A stretch of 33,328 bases of DNA, from positions 1-33,328 of IMG/VR virus record IMGVR_UViG_3300042731_009031; one strand, given 5' to 3'. The stretch is from a virus. The notes below the pieces were generated by a model. It worked only from the letters and a program-made list of their open reading frames with translations, ran no database searches and was not told the DNA's origin. The translations under genes were made by a program, and so were the position numbers. Below are positions 13,551 through 21,388 of the stretch, piece by piece; positions within the stretch are counted from its first letter, which is position 1, and each line of letters opens with the position of its first letter.

Positions 13551-16500
13551 GTATTTTCGACAAGCGCAGACAGATCAAAGCAGCAACCGAGGCTCCGGCC
13601 GAGCCGGTGCCGGTGCGCAAGCTCTCGATGAAGCGCCGGGCCTACACCGAGGACCCGGCCACCGTTGAGATGAATCGCATCCTGGCGCTGCCGGTCGTTG
13701 GCATGCTGGAGAAGGGCTCCGAGGAGTTCGAGGAGGTCTGCTATCGGAACATGCTCGCCGAGGCCTTCGACCGGGGCGAGCGCCTCCTCCCAACCCAGGC
13801 CAGTGCGATCAAGGCCTACGACGAGATCGGAGGTGGGTTCTATCCGATTGGGGTCGGGTGGGGTAAGTGCTCGCGGTATGCAACAGAACTGTATGATATG
13901 AATACCGGACGTCGACTGGTGGGGGAATCTGGACCTTTGACTACACCATCTATGACCCCCCAAGGTCTTATTGTCCGTGCAAGCGCTATATCGTTTCCTT
14001 CTGGAAAAAAAGAATGCGTGCGCGTCTCACTCCGTTCCGGCGAATGGATCGAGGTATCGCTTGATCATCCTATTTTTACAGCTCGTGGATGGGTTGAGGC
14101 AGTCCAGGTCCGGGACGACGATTTGGTAGCATGTCCTCGCTCATTACCTGCGCCCACGAAATATCACAAAGTCCCCGACGATCTTGTAATATTTTTAGCC
14201 TATATGATGGCTGATGGTGGAACCAGTGGAAAAAGACAGCCAGATTTTACTAATATGGAGGATGAAATTTGGACGGAGTTAAATAAAGTGGTTTGTGCTT
14301 TAGGAGGAACTCTTGGAGCGAGCCGGAAAAGTGGTCGGGCAAAAACAAGAACGATTCGTGGACTTAATCCTCTCCTGAGCTTATTAAAACAAAGAGGGAA
14401 ACTTTCTAAAAATAAAAGGCTTCCTGCTGAATGGTATCTACTTCCGGAAGATCAGTGTGCTTTTTTTCTTTCTCGATTTATTGCATGTGATGGGCACATT
14501 GACCCTCTGACCCCAAAAATAGAAATTACTCTGGCTAATGAAGGACTGATCAGAGACCTGAGGCATTTATTGCTTCGTCTTCAAATTATTTGCACTGTGT
14601 ATCCTAAAACTATTGGTGAATTCAAGGCATGGCGTTTGATGGTTACTGGCGAAGAGGCTATTAGGTTGATGAATAAGCTGCCTCAGATTCCTGGAAAGAG
14701 TCGGGTCCAGGAAATCGTTGCAGCGCATCAGACAAGACATAATACCAATATAGATATTGTTCCTATTAGTAGGCGAGAGTTACAAAAAATCTGCGACGAG
14801 ATGGGTATCCCTGGACGGGGAGGTTGTTGGAAAAAGCGCAAACAATATGCTGGCCCTACGCGCACTGAACTTAGAACTTTTATGGGGTGTTCTGCGGACC
14901 AATATGTAGGCCGGGACCAGTTTAGAAAATTTGTGGCTCACTATAATTATTCAGGAAAATACTCTTGGTTAGCGCATTCTAATCTTGTATGGAGGCGGAT
15001 AAAAAACATTGAGTCAATAGGCAAGCACAGAGTCTATGATTTAAATGTTCCGGATACAAAATCTTGGATCGGAAATGGTGTTATTGTTCACAATACCGGC
15101 ATTACTCTTCTGGTGGCGGAACATGCCTACCGGAAGGGCCTGAACCGGATCGTCCTGCTCATCCCTCCCTCTGTCCAGAACCAGCTTGTTCAGGGTAACA
15201 TCCCCTGGTGGCGCCGGCGTATTCCCCTCAGCGTGCCATTCTTCGTGCTCGGGGGCCGGAACATCGGCCAGCGCCGGCTGATCTCCAAGTCGGGCCGGCG
15301 GGGGTGCTACATCCTGCCCTACAGCCTTCTCAGCACGGAGGACTCCGTGGAACTGCTCGAGGCAATCCAGCCAGATTGCTTCATCGCGGACGAGGTGCAC
15401 TGCCTGAAGAATAAGAGGTCGGGGCGGACCAAGCGCCTGATGCACTTCGTCAAGGAACTAAACCCAGAGTTTATCGGAATGAGTGGAACAATCACCTCGA
15501 AGGGGATCGAAGACTACCATCACCTCGCTTTGGCCGCCTTGAAGGAGAACGCCCCCGTGCCTCGGACGGCGAACATGGCCTATGCCTGGGGCCAGGTCAT
15601 CAACACCGATGCGACGGTGGAGTCCTCGGCGAATTACCGGGGGAACCTCATCCCCCTGATTCACTGGGCCCGAGGCCAGAGGCCCAGGGAGCAGTTCCAC
15701 CTGAACGTCTCCGGGTTCCGGAACGCCTTCCAGCTCCGGCTGAACACGGCCCCCGGGGTGGTAGCGACGGGGGACAACGAGATCGGCACCAGCCTGAGCA
15801 TCCTCAACCAGCCTGTCCAGGACCCGGAGAAGTCCCCCGGATGGGACCAGCTCCAGAGCTACATTGAAGGGGTCCAGGAAGCCTATTTAACCCCTGGCGG
15901 GGATGAGATCGAGCATGCGATCCATTGCTTCAAATGGTTGAATGAGCTGACCGCGGGCTTCTTCAACAATCTGGTGTGGCCGGAGCCGGAAGTTCTGGCC
16001 AAGCGCCGGGTGTGCACACTGCAAGAAGCAGAGAAGCTCCTGAAGCAGGCCAAGGCCCACCACACAGCTCAACAGGACTACGCCAAGCTGCTCCGGCGTT
16101 TTCTCCAGGACGCCCCCCTCGGCATGGACACGCCCATGGAGGTGGCGCGAATCATCAACCGGCGTCCCGAGGAGGTATCGGATGATGTGGTGGCAGCTTA
16201 CTGGGAGATGAAGGACAGGGACTTTGAGGGCCGCCCTGAGCGCGATAGAGTCGCAGTGAGGGTCTGCCCTTACAAGATCGATGCGGCCGTCCAGTGGGCC
16301 CGAAACGCCTCTCCTGGGGCGATTCTGTGGGTGTGGCACCGGGAGGTGGCTTACTGGTTGGTGGAAGCCCTCCGGGCGGCCGGCCTGGACCCCCTCCACT
16401 GCCCTGCCGGCAAGGACAAGGAGATCTCCGCGGTGGGAGATCCAGACCAGGGCGGGAAGGGCGACAGGATCGTTGTGGCCTCAATCGGCGCTCACCACGT

Positions 16501-16870
16501 CGGAAAGAACCTCCAGGCCTTCAAACACCAGCGATACGTCCAGTGGCCCAGGGACTCAAAAGTCGCAGAACAGGTCCTCGGAAGGCTCCACAGGGTGGGT
16601 CAGAAGGAGGACCACCTGGACGTTGTGCAGACGAACACCTCGATCTTCGACCACGTCCTTTTCGGAGCCTGCCTGAACGATGCCCTCTACACCCATCAGA
16701 CAACTGGATTGAGACAGAAGTTGATCTTTGCGAACTACGATCCGATGCCGAAGATCTACAGTCCGGAGTTCCTCCGGGAGCGAGGAGCCAACCCCCAAAC
16801 TCTGAACAAAGAGCAGCGGAAAATGATGCAAGAAATGTTTGGATCGGACTGGACAGACAGGCTGAGGTAG
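13547..16870 (+). CDS. SNF2-type SF2 helicase with an intein in the P-loop (1107 aa precursor)
   Basis: The start is TTG 13547, overlapping the previous stop. A later ATG at 13628 is possible, but the first residues, MSIFDKRRQIK, resemble the internal start of the nuclease gene, which favours TTG. The N-extein ends in IGVGWGK and the C-extein begins TGITLL, so splicing restores a Walker A GVGWGKT. Walker B DEVH lies at residues 615-618, SGT at motif III, and motif VI QVLGRLHRVGQ at 1009-1019, as in SNF2/RapA-like ATPases. The spliced enzyme would have about 698 residues. It probably translocates on or remodels DNA during replication or recombination. Exteins are GC-rich and the intein is AT-richer. 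Confidence 0.85.
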   Translation: MSIFDKRRQIKAATEAPAEPVPVRKLSMKRRAYTEDPATVEMNRILALPVVGMLEKGSEEFEEVCYRNMLAEAFDRGERLLPTQASAIKAYDEIGGGFYPIGVGWGKCSRYATELYDMNTGRRLVGESGPLTTPSMTPQGLIVRASAISFPSGKKECVRVSLRSGEWIEVSLDHPIFTARGWVEAVQVRDDDLVACPRSLPAPTKYHKVPDDLVIFLAYMMADGGTSGKRQPDFTNMEDEIWTELNKVVCALGGTLGASRKSGRAKTRTIRGLNPLLSLLKQRGKLSKNKRLPAEWYLLPEDQCAFFLSRFIACDGHIDPLTPKIEITLANEGLIRDLRHLLLRLQIICTVYPKTIGEFKAWRLMVTGEEAIRLMNKLPQIPGKSRVQEIVAAHQTRHNTNIDIVPISRRELQKICDEMGIPGRGGCWKKRKQYAGPTRTELRTFMGCSADQYVGRDQFRKFVAHYNYSGKYSWLAHSNLVWRRIKNIESIGKHRVYDLNVPDTKSWIGNGVIVHNTGITLLVAEHAYRKGLNRIVLLIPPSVQNQLVQGNIPWWRRRIPLSVPFFVLGGRNIGQRRLISKSGRRGCYILPYSLLSTEDSVELLEAIQPDCFIADEVHCLKNKRSGRTKRLMHFVKELNPEFIGMSGTITSKGIEDYHHLALAALKENAPVPRTANMAYAWGQVINTDATVESSANYRGNLIPLIHWARGQRPREQFHLNVSGFRNAFQLRLNTAPGVVATGDNEIGTSLSILNQPVQDPEKSPGWDQLQSYIEGVQEAYLTPGGDEIEHAIHCFKWLNELTAGFFNNLVWPEPEVLAKRRVCTLQEAEKLLKQAKAHHTAQQDYAKLLRRFLQDAPLGMDTPMEVARIINRRPEEVSDDVVAAYWEMKDRDFEGRPERDRVAVRVCPYKIDAAVQWARNASPGAILWVWHREVAYWLVEALRAAGLDPLHCPAGKDKEISAVGDPDQGGKGDRIVVASIGAHHVGKNLQAFKHQRYVQWPRDSKVAEQVLGRLHRVGQKEDHLDVVQTNTSIFDHVLFGACLNDALYTHQTTGLRQKLIFANYDPMPKIYSPEFLRERGANPQTLNKEQRKMMQEMFGSDWTDRLR
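13868..15094 (+). other. Full-length intein with LAGLIDADG homing endonuclease (409 aa)
   Basis: The intein starts at Cys (13868-13870) and ends at VHN (15092-15094), and the C-extein starts with Thr. Block B has SLDHP (His67 of the intein), block F has HRVYDLNVPDTKSW, and the end has His408-Asn409, the canonical splicing residues. Two LAGLIDADG-like motifs are present: FLAYMMADGG (Asp116) and FLSRFIACDGH (Asp208). The endonuclease therefore looks intact. Insertion directly before the Thr of the GK(T) motif is a classic intein site in P-loop proteins. The A/T-rich codons suggest a recent arrival. Confidence 0.9.
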
Positions 16871-16894
16871 GTAGAATTAAGTATCGGAGGAGTT

Positions 16895-16972
16895 ATGAAG
16901 AAAATAGCTGAAGCGGTATTTGTCGGAGCCTTTTTCATGGTTTTGGCGGCATTGCTGATTCACATACTGTAG
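16895..16972 (+). CDS. Very small membrane protein (25 aa)
   Basis: CGGAGG at 16884-16890 precedes ATG 16895. The product MKKIAEAVFVGAFFMVLAAL and so on is a single hydrophobic helix with a basic start. No family can be named at this size. A strong ribosome site and clean composition are the reasons to list it. It lies just before the tRNA-like element. Confidence 0.5.
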   Translation: MKKIAEAVFVGAFFMVLAALLIHIL

Positions 16973-16977
16973 ATGTT

Positions 16978-17104
16978 TCCCGAATCGTCTAAGTCTCCCA
17001 GAGTAGGGAGCCATGCAGTGACCTCTTCAAAGTATTGGGCCTGCGGGGGTAAGATCCTGGTATCATGAAACCAGGGAATGCGAGTTCGAGTCTTGCTTCG
17101 GGGA
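16978..17104 (+). ncRNA. Atypical tRNA-like element (CAT anticodon, enlarged D region)
   Basis: TCCCGAA (16978-16984) can pair with TTCGGGG (17097-17103) as a 7-bp acceptor stem. A T-arm is clear: GCGAG (17080-17084), loop TTCGAGT, CTTGC (17092-17096). A D-stem GTCT (16987-16990) can pair with AGAT (17052-17055), leaving about 60 unpaired bases that contain a small CTCCC/GGGAG hairpin. The anticodon arm CTGGT (17057-17061)/ACCAG (17070-17074) has an 8-base loop ATCATGAA, one longer than normal, with CAT preceded by T. No CCA end is encoded. It could be a decayed or modified tRNA, or a tRNA 3' half retained as an attachment core. Confidence is limited. Confidence 0.35.
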
Positions 17105-17156
17105 ACGCCTTTTTATCCCAAGTCCCATATCCCAAATCTCAGAAAGGAGGCCAACC

Positions 17157-17717
17157 ATGGCCGGAATGTTTGACGGAATCGAGAGTCCTGAGATCAAAGC
17201 ATCCAGAGACAGCAACTATCTTCGCAGGGGTCACTACCTGGTCCGGATCGATCGGGTGAAGTCGGACAAGACGAGGCCCCCCAAGAATCGGCCCTTCGTG
17301 GCGATCGAGACCACAGTCGTCCACACCTTCGCGGACGGCGACGGGCGCGATCTCCAGGGACAGATGGACCAGCTTGACCAGCAGTGGCACAAACCCGGGG
17401 ACACCCCGAGCCAGCTCCTCATGGCCGATATGGATACCTTCCTGCCCAACATCAAGTCCTTCGTGTCGAACGTCATGGCAGTGCCGGAAAGCCAGGTCAC
17501 TGTGGAGGCATGTAATGAGATGTGCTCCGAGGAAAACCCCCTTGGCGGCATGGTTGTCGAGGTCAACAACCGGATGATCAAGACGACGGCCGGCAACGAC
17601 TTCACAAAGATCAACTGGGTGCGCGAGTGGCGGCCCAGCGAGTTCTCGAAGGTCGTGGACGTCGACCTGCTCGAGGCTCTCTTCCCCAACCTCGAAGCGT
17701 TGCTCGAGAACGAATAG
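17157..17717 (+). CDS. Possible ssDNA-binding protein (186 aa)
   Basis: AAAGGAGG precedes ATG 17157. The product has a beta-rich first part (HYLVRIDRVKSDKTRPPKNR, then FVAIETTVVHTF) that fits an OB-type fold. It ends in an acidic tail (LLEALFPNLEALLENE), as seen in many phage single-stranded DNA-binding proteins. This resembles DUF669-like phage proteins, but the match is from memory and loose. It lies in the replication operon before the polymerase and is followed directly by a strong terminator. A role binding DNA at the fork is an inference from fold, tail and position. Confidence 0.45.
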   Translation: MAGMFDGIESPEIKASRDSNYLRRGHYLVRIDRVKSDKTRPPKNRPFVAIETTVVHTFADGDGRDLQGQMDQLDQQWHKPGDTPSQLLMADMDTFLPNIKSFVSNVMAVPESQVTVEACNEMCSEENPLGGMVVEVNNRMIKTTAGNDFTKINWVREWRPSEFSKVVDVDLLEALFPNLEALLENE

Positions 17718-17734
17718 AACTTTTTCCTCCTACT

Positions 17735-17767
17735 GCTTGGGGGCCTTCGGGCCCCTGGGCGGTTTTT
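17735..17767 (+). terminator. Intrinsic terminator with TTCG loop
   Basis: GGGGCC (17740-17745) pairs with GGCCCC (17750-17755) around a stable TTCG tetraloop. The stem can extend with GCTTG and TGGGC, followed by GGTTTTTAGG. It lies right after the possible ssDNA-binding gene. Confidence 0.8.
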
Positions 17768-17778
17768 AGGGGTAGTCA

Positions 17779-18030
17779 ATGAATAATCTTGGAAGCTATC
17801 AAGGATTTGTTCTCCTGATTGATATGGATCTACCTGTGGGACTTTGTCGGTTTGGACCGAGCGGGCCAGAATTTGATATTGACAGACTCTACATAGAAAC
17901 AGCAATGCTCTGTAATCTATGGCATGAACGTGGGATTGAAACTCGAGTAGAGGATTTGATTCCTGTTTTTGTTCATCCAAGCACTGTTCAAAAACATCTT
18001 ATGCCTATGGCTGAATACTTTAATCAATGA
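17779..18030 (+). CDS. Small AT-rich hypothetical protein (83 aa)
   Basis: AGGGGT (17768-17773) precedes ATG 17779, directly after the terminator. The product starts MNNLGSYQGFVLLIDMDLPV and has one hydrophobic stretch followed by a soluble helical rest. The coding sequence is clearly richer in A/T than the flanking genes. The stop overlaps the ATG of the polymerase gene (ATGA). No family is recognised. Its position, between a terminator and the polymerase, means it is transcribed by read-through or by a promoter that I cannot see. Confidence 0.55.
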   Translation: MNNLGSYQGFVLLIDMDLPVGLCRFGPSGPEFDIDRLYIETAMLCNLWHERGIETRVEDLIPVFVHPSTVQKHLMPMAEYFNQ

Positions 18031-20375
18031 AATACATCGCCTTCGATACCGAAACCTACCGCCTTGAACCTGGTCTCCTGGCTCCGCCCGTTGTCTGCGT
18101 CACGATGGCGCTTCCTGACCGCACTGTGCAGGGAGTGTCTACTGGGGACGAGGATTTTCAGGAGTGGGTAGAAGCCCTGTTCGACACGGATGCCGCCCTG
18201 GTCGGGCAGAACGTCAGCTATGATCTCTGCGTCATTGCCAAGGCGTTCCCCCACCTTGTGTCCCGCATCTGGGAGAAGGCTGAAGCAGGGGAGATCATAG
18301 ATATTCGCATCCGGGAGATGCTCCTCAACCTCGGCACTCACGGAAAGATGAAGTGGCTCCATTTCCCGGACGGAGGAAAGGAGCGCATCAAGTATTCCCT
18401 GGCTGCCATGGTGCAGAAGTATCTGGGGCTGGATTTGTCCGACACGAAGGATATGGAGGACGCCTGGCGCCTGCGCTACAATGAGCTGGATGGTATTTCG
18501 TTCTCGCAGTTTCCTTCAGAGGCCCAAGACTATGCCCTGAAGGATGCGCTCTACACGGTGGATATTTTCGAGGCCCAGGAGCTGAGGAATCAGGAGATCC
18601 AGCGGGACCGCGGGCTACAGCTTCTCGACCAGGCTCCTTTCCATTCGGCCGTCGACTTCGCCCTCCAGATGATCACCAACCGGGGCATGGCCGTGGACCC
18701 GGAGCAGGTGCGCAAAGTCGAGGCCATGCTGGCCGAGGAATACCACGACCTCTCGAAGTTTCCCCTCTTGCTCGAGAGCGGAATCCTCCGGCCGCCGGAA
18801 CCTCCTCGAGTGCATGCGCGGCAGATCAAGAAGGCTCAGGAGCTGTTAGAATCAATAGGAGAAACTGATCCCCTGGAGAATCGTGAGTTTCTTCGCAAGG
18901 CAGGCATCAAGTTCACCGCACCCAAGTCGGCCTCGAAGAACAAGAAGGCCCTGGTGGCGCTGGTGGAGCAAGTGTGCAAGGAGACCGAGACCGAGATCAA
19001 GCTGACGAAGAAAAGGCAGACCAGCACGGATGGTGAGGTGCTCCTCAACCTGGCGCCCTACAACAAGACGATTGCAGAATACCAGCGGCGCATGGCGCTC
19101 GATAAGCTGGTCACCACGGAGATGCCCGTCTTTCACTGGAAGGACGAGATCACACCCATTGTCTATTTCAATTACGGCATCCTGAAAGAGACGGGGCGCA
19201 CCTCGAGTTTCGGTGGAGACAAGTCTCCTTACCCGGCCCGGAATGGTCAGCAGGTGGACCCCCGCACGCGCCCATGCTTCCGCCCCCGGGACGGATACTG
19301 GTTGGCCAGCAGTGACTACAACTCCCTGGAGTTGTGTTCGACGGCGCACATCACCAAGCTCCTCTTCGGGCAGTCGGAACATCACAAGCGGGTCTGTGCC
19401 GGCACGAACATGCACGCCTTCCTGGCGGGACAACTGGCGCGGAATCTGCATCCCGAGTTCAGAAGCATCGTCCGAGAGATGGGTATTGAGTCTGACAAAG
19501 ACGAGGTCTACAAGTTCTTCATGAGCTTGAAGAATCACGAAGACGCCCAGCTCCGGAAGTTTTTCAAACGCTGGCGAGGGTTCGCCAAGCCGGTGGGGCT
19601 CGGTTACCCCGGAGGGCTGGGGGCCAAAACTATGGTCACGCTGGCACATGCCGCCTATAAGCTCGACCTGGTCGACGAGGCCTCGAAGATGCCGGCGGAG
19701 TTCTTCGAACCCTTCGAGACCCACCCCACTTTAGTTTTCCACGGCAAGCGCATGAAGTTGGCCGAGGACAACCATATCGTCCAGTGGACCCCCAAGCTCC
19801 GGGCGATTGCCCTGGCGCAGCACCTGAAGGAGATTTGGTTCGAGACCTACCCAGAGATGCGGGAATACTTCGCCTGGGTGAAGGAGCAAAAGGACCAGTT
19901 CAATCTCCGCAAGGTGCGAGACTTCGACACCGACGAGGAGGTCCTCCAGAGCGCTCTGTGTTACACGTCGCCCATGGGAATGCACCGGGCGAACTGCACT
20001 TACACTCAGGCCGCTAACGGCAACGTCATGCAGACCCCCTCGGCCGAAGGCTTCAAGGCCGCGGTGTTCAACGTGACCCGGGCATGCGAGGACCCCTCTC
20101 AGGGTTCGATCCTACACAAGTATGGCTGCCACGTTGTCAATGAAGTGCACGATGAGATCATTACCGAGGTGCCGGCGGACGTGGAGATCGCAAATGAATG
20201 TATCGCTGAGAAAGAGCGCATCATGAGGGAGTCGATGGAGCTGGTGCTCTACACGGTTCCTTGTGGAGTAGAGACCGCGCTTATGAAGCGATGGTATAAA
20301 CTGGCAGATCCTGTATTCAATGAATCAGGGCTCCTGGTGCCCTGGGAACCGGAGGAAGAATCCAATGACAGATGA
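18027..20375 (+). CDS. Family A DNA polymerase with 3'-5' exonuclease domain (782 aa)
   Basis: ATG 18027 overlaps the previous stop. A DnaQ-like proofreading domain opens the protein (AFDTET, then NVSYDL and YALKDALYT). The polymerase part has motif A DYNSLELCS (Asp430), motif B RGFAKPVGLGYPGG (Lys521) and motif C VHDEI (His708, Asp709). No 5'-3' exonuclease domain is present. In ungapped alignment with T7 and E. coli motif B, the residue at Pol I position 762 is Leu525 and at 766 is Gly529, instead of the common Phe/Tyr and Tyr. Leu at 762 has been linked in virus surveys to slower, often temperate or pseudolysogenic lifestyles. It should be the replicative polymerase of this phage. Confidence 0.9.
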   Translation: MKYIAFDTETYRLEPGLLAPPVVCVTMALPDRTVQGVSTGDEDFQEWVEALFDTDAALVGQNVSYDLCVIAKAFPHLVSRIWEKAEAGEIIDIRIREMLLNLGTHGKMKWLHFPDGGKERIKYSLAAMVQKYLGLDLSDTKDMEDAWRLRYNELDGISFSQFPSEAQDYALKDALYTVDIFEAQELRNQEIQRDRGLQLLDQAPFHSAVDFALQMITNRGMAVDPEQVRKVEAMLAEEYHDLSKFPLLLESGILRPPEPPRVHARQIKKAQELLESIGETDPLENREFLRKAGIKFTAPKSASKNKKALVALVEQVCKETETEIKLTKKRQTSTDGEVLLNLAPYNKTIAEYQRRMALDKLVTTEMPVFHWKDEITPIVYFNYGILKETGRTSSFGGDKSPYPARNGQQVDPRTRPCFRPRDGYWLASSDYNSLELCSTAHITKLLFGQSEHHKRVCAGTNMHAFLAGQLARNLHPEFRSIVREMGIESDKDEVYKFFMSLKNHEDAQLRKFFKRWRGFAKPVGLGYPGGLGAKTMVTLAHAAYKLDLVDEASKMPAEFFEPFETHPTLVFHGKRMKLAEDNHIVQWTPKLRAIALAQHLKEIWFETYPEMREYFAWVKEQKDQFNLRKVRDFDTDEEVLQSALCYTSPMGMHRANCTYTQAANGNVMQTPSAEGFKAAVFNVTRACEDPSQGSILHKYGCHVVNEVHDEIITEVPADVEIANECIAEKERIMRESMELVLYTVPCGVETALMKRWYKLADPVFNESGLLVPWEPEEESNDR

Positions 20376-21186
20376 GAACAGTGTCCTGCACGAGGCCATA
20401 GAGATCACCAAGGGTGATCGCAACCGCGACTACGGCCACCCCCTGGACAACCTCGAGAACACCGCAGAGTTCTGGAGCGGTTACATCATGCGGCGTTTCG
20501 GCGTGCGTGTGAAGCTGAACTACCGGGACGTCTCGATGATGATGGTGCTCATGAAAGTCTCCCGGGACGCCAACCGGCCCAAGCGGGACAACCTCGTTGA
20601 TATTTGTGGCTACACCAACATCGTGGAGAAGGCTGAGAAGGAGTTGGGGCGCCGGGCTGTGTTCGAGTCGAAGTCTCGGGCCGCGGACGTCGATCTGTCT
20701 GACTTCTACTACCTGGCCGGCCCAATGCGTGGATACCCGCGGTTTAATTTCGATGCCTTTGAGGAGGCAACCCAAACTCTACGACAGACAGGACTCAAGA
20801 TTGCCAGCCCACATGAACACGACCTTGAGATGGGGCTGGACCCGAACAAGCCTCTTGAAGATCAACCGCATTTCAATGTAGTTGATGCCTTTTACTGGGA
20901 CCTGGATGCTGTCAAGCAGACCCGGGGCACCATCTTCCTCCCGGGCTGGGAGAAGAGTGAGGGCGCCAGGACTGAAGCGAAGGCGGCTTTTTTCTGTGGA
21001 AAGGAGCTTCTGGTGTATGATCCAGATCCCCAAAAGTATAGGGTTGTGCGGAAGATGACCAAGCGCGAAGAGGATAGCATTCTCCACCGACCCAAGAATC
21101 TTGTAGAGGATAACACTCCCAAGAATCTTGTAAAGGAAGACCCTATTGAACATAGCACTCCTTACCCTCACAGGAGGATAGACTAA
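20365..21186 (+). CDS. DUF6378-DUF4406 fusion protein (273 aa)
   Basis: GGAGGA precedes ATG 20365, which overlaps the polymerase stop. The N-terminal part (LHEAIEITKGDRNRDYGHPL, later MMMVLMKVSRDANRPKRDN) matches the pattern of DUF6378, a domain common in phages. The second part (YYLAGPMRGYPRFNFDAFEE, then FLPGWEKSEGAR) matches DUF4406, a relative of nucleoside 2-deoxyribosyltransferases. Both names are from memory. The GPMRGY and LPGWEKSEGAR blocks fit a nucleotide-binding role. A deoxynucleotide-metabolism function next to the polymerase is likely, but substrate and reaction are unknown. The C-terminus has a duplicated PKNLV(E/K) segment, the product of a short tandem duplication. Confidence 0.7.
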   Translation: MTDENSVLHEAIEITKGDRNRDYGHPLDNLENTAEFWSGYIMRRFGVRVKLNYRDVSMMMVLMKVSRDANRPKRDNLVDICGYTNIVEKAEKELGRRAVFESKSRAADVDLSDFYYLAGPMRGYPRFNFDAFEEATQTLRQTGLKIASPHEHDLEMGLDPNKPLEDQPHFNVVDAFYWDLDAVKQTRGTIFLPGWEKSEGARTEAKAAFFCGKELLVYDPDPQKYRVVRKMTKREEDSILHRPKNLVEDNTPKNLVKEDPIEHSTPYPHRRID

Positions 21187-21189
21187 CTG

Positions 21190-21219
21190 TTGACACGGTA
21201 GAGGAGGGTATGGTATACT
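21190..21219 (+). promoter_or_regulatory. Strong promoter TTGACA-N18-TATACT with extended -10
   Basis: TTGACA (21190-21195) is perfect, TATACT (21214-21219) is preceded by TGG (extended -10), and the spacer is 18 bases. An inverted repeat TGTCG/CGACA (21219-21223 and 21228-21232) overlaps the start point and could be an operator. Confidence 0.85.
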
Positions 21220-21225
21220 GTCGCT

Positions 21226-21370
21226 GACGACAGTGGCAGTGGTTGACGGTCGCACCCAAGCCGTGGGAAACGGTAAAGAGCCTCGCGACGTCAGTCTTCC
21301 TCTCGGTGTCTCAGGTGAAGTCGGGCCTGTCCCGACGATAGGGGCAGGAGCAATCTTGCCCTTATTTTTT
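21226..21370 (+). ncRNA. Structured leader with intrinsic terminator (small RNA or attenuator)
   Basis: From the promoter start point, an RNA of about 145 bases would end at a terminator: GGGGCAGG (21341-21348) pairs with CTTGCCCT (21555 not needed; arms end at 21362), followed by TATTTTTT (21363-21370). Upstream are GTCGGG/CCCGAC (21320-21325 and 21331-21336), TCGC/GCGA (21250-21253 and 21285-21288), and CCGT/ACGG (21261-21264 and 21270-21273). The resolvase start lies 19 bases after the U-tract, so the leader may attenuate it or be a free small RNA. No known RNA family is recognised. Confidence 0.5.
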
Positions 21371-21388
21371 ATCCTGAAGGGAATCGTC

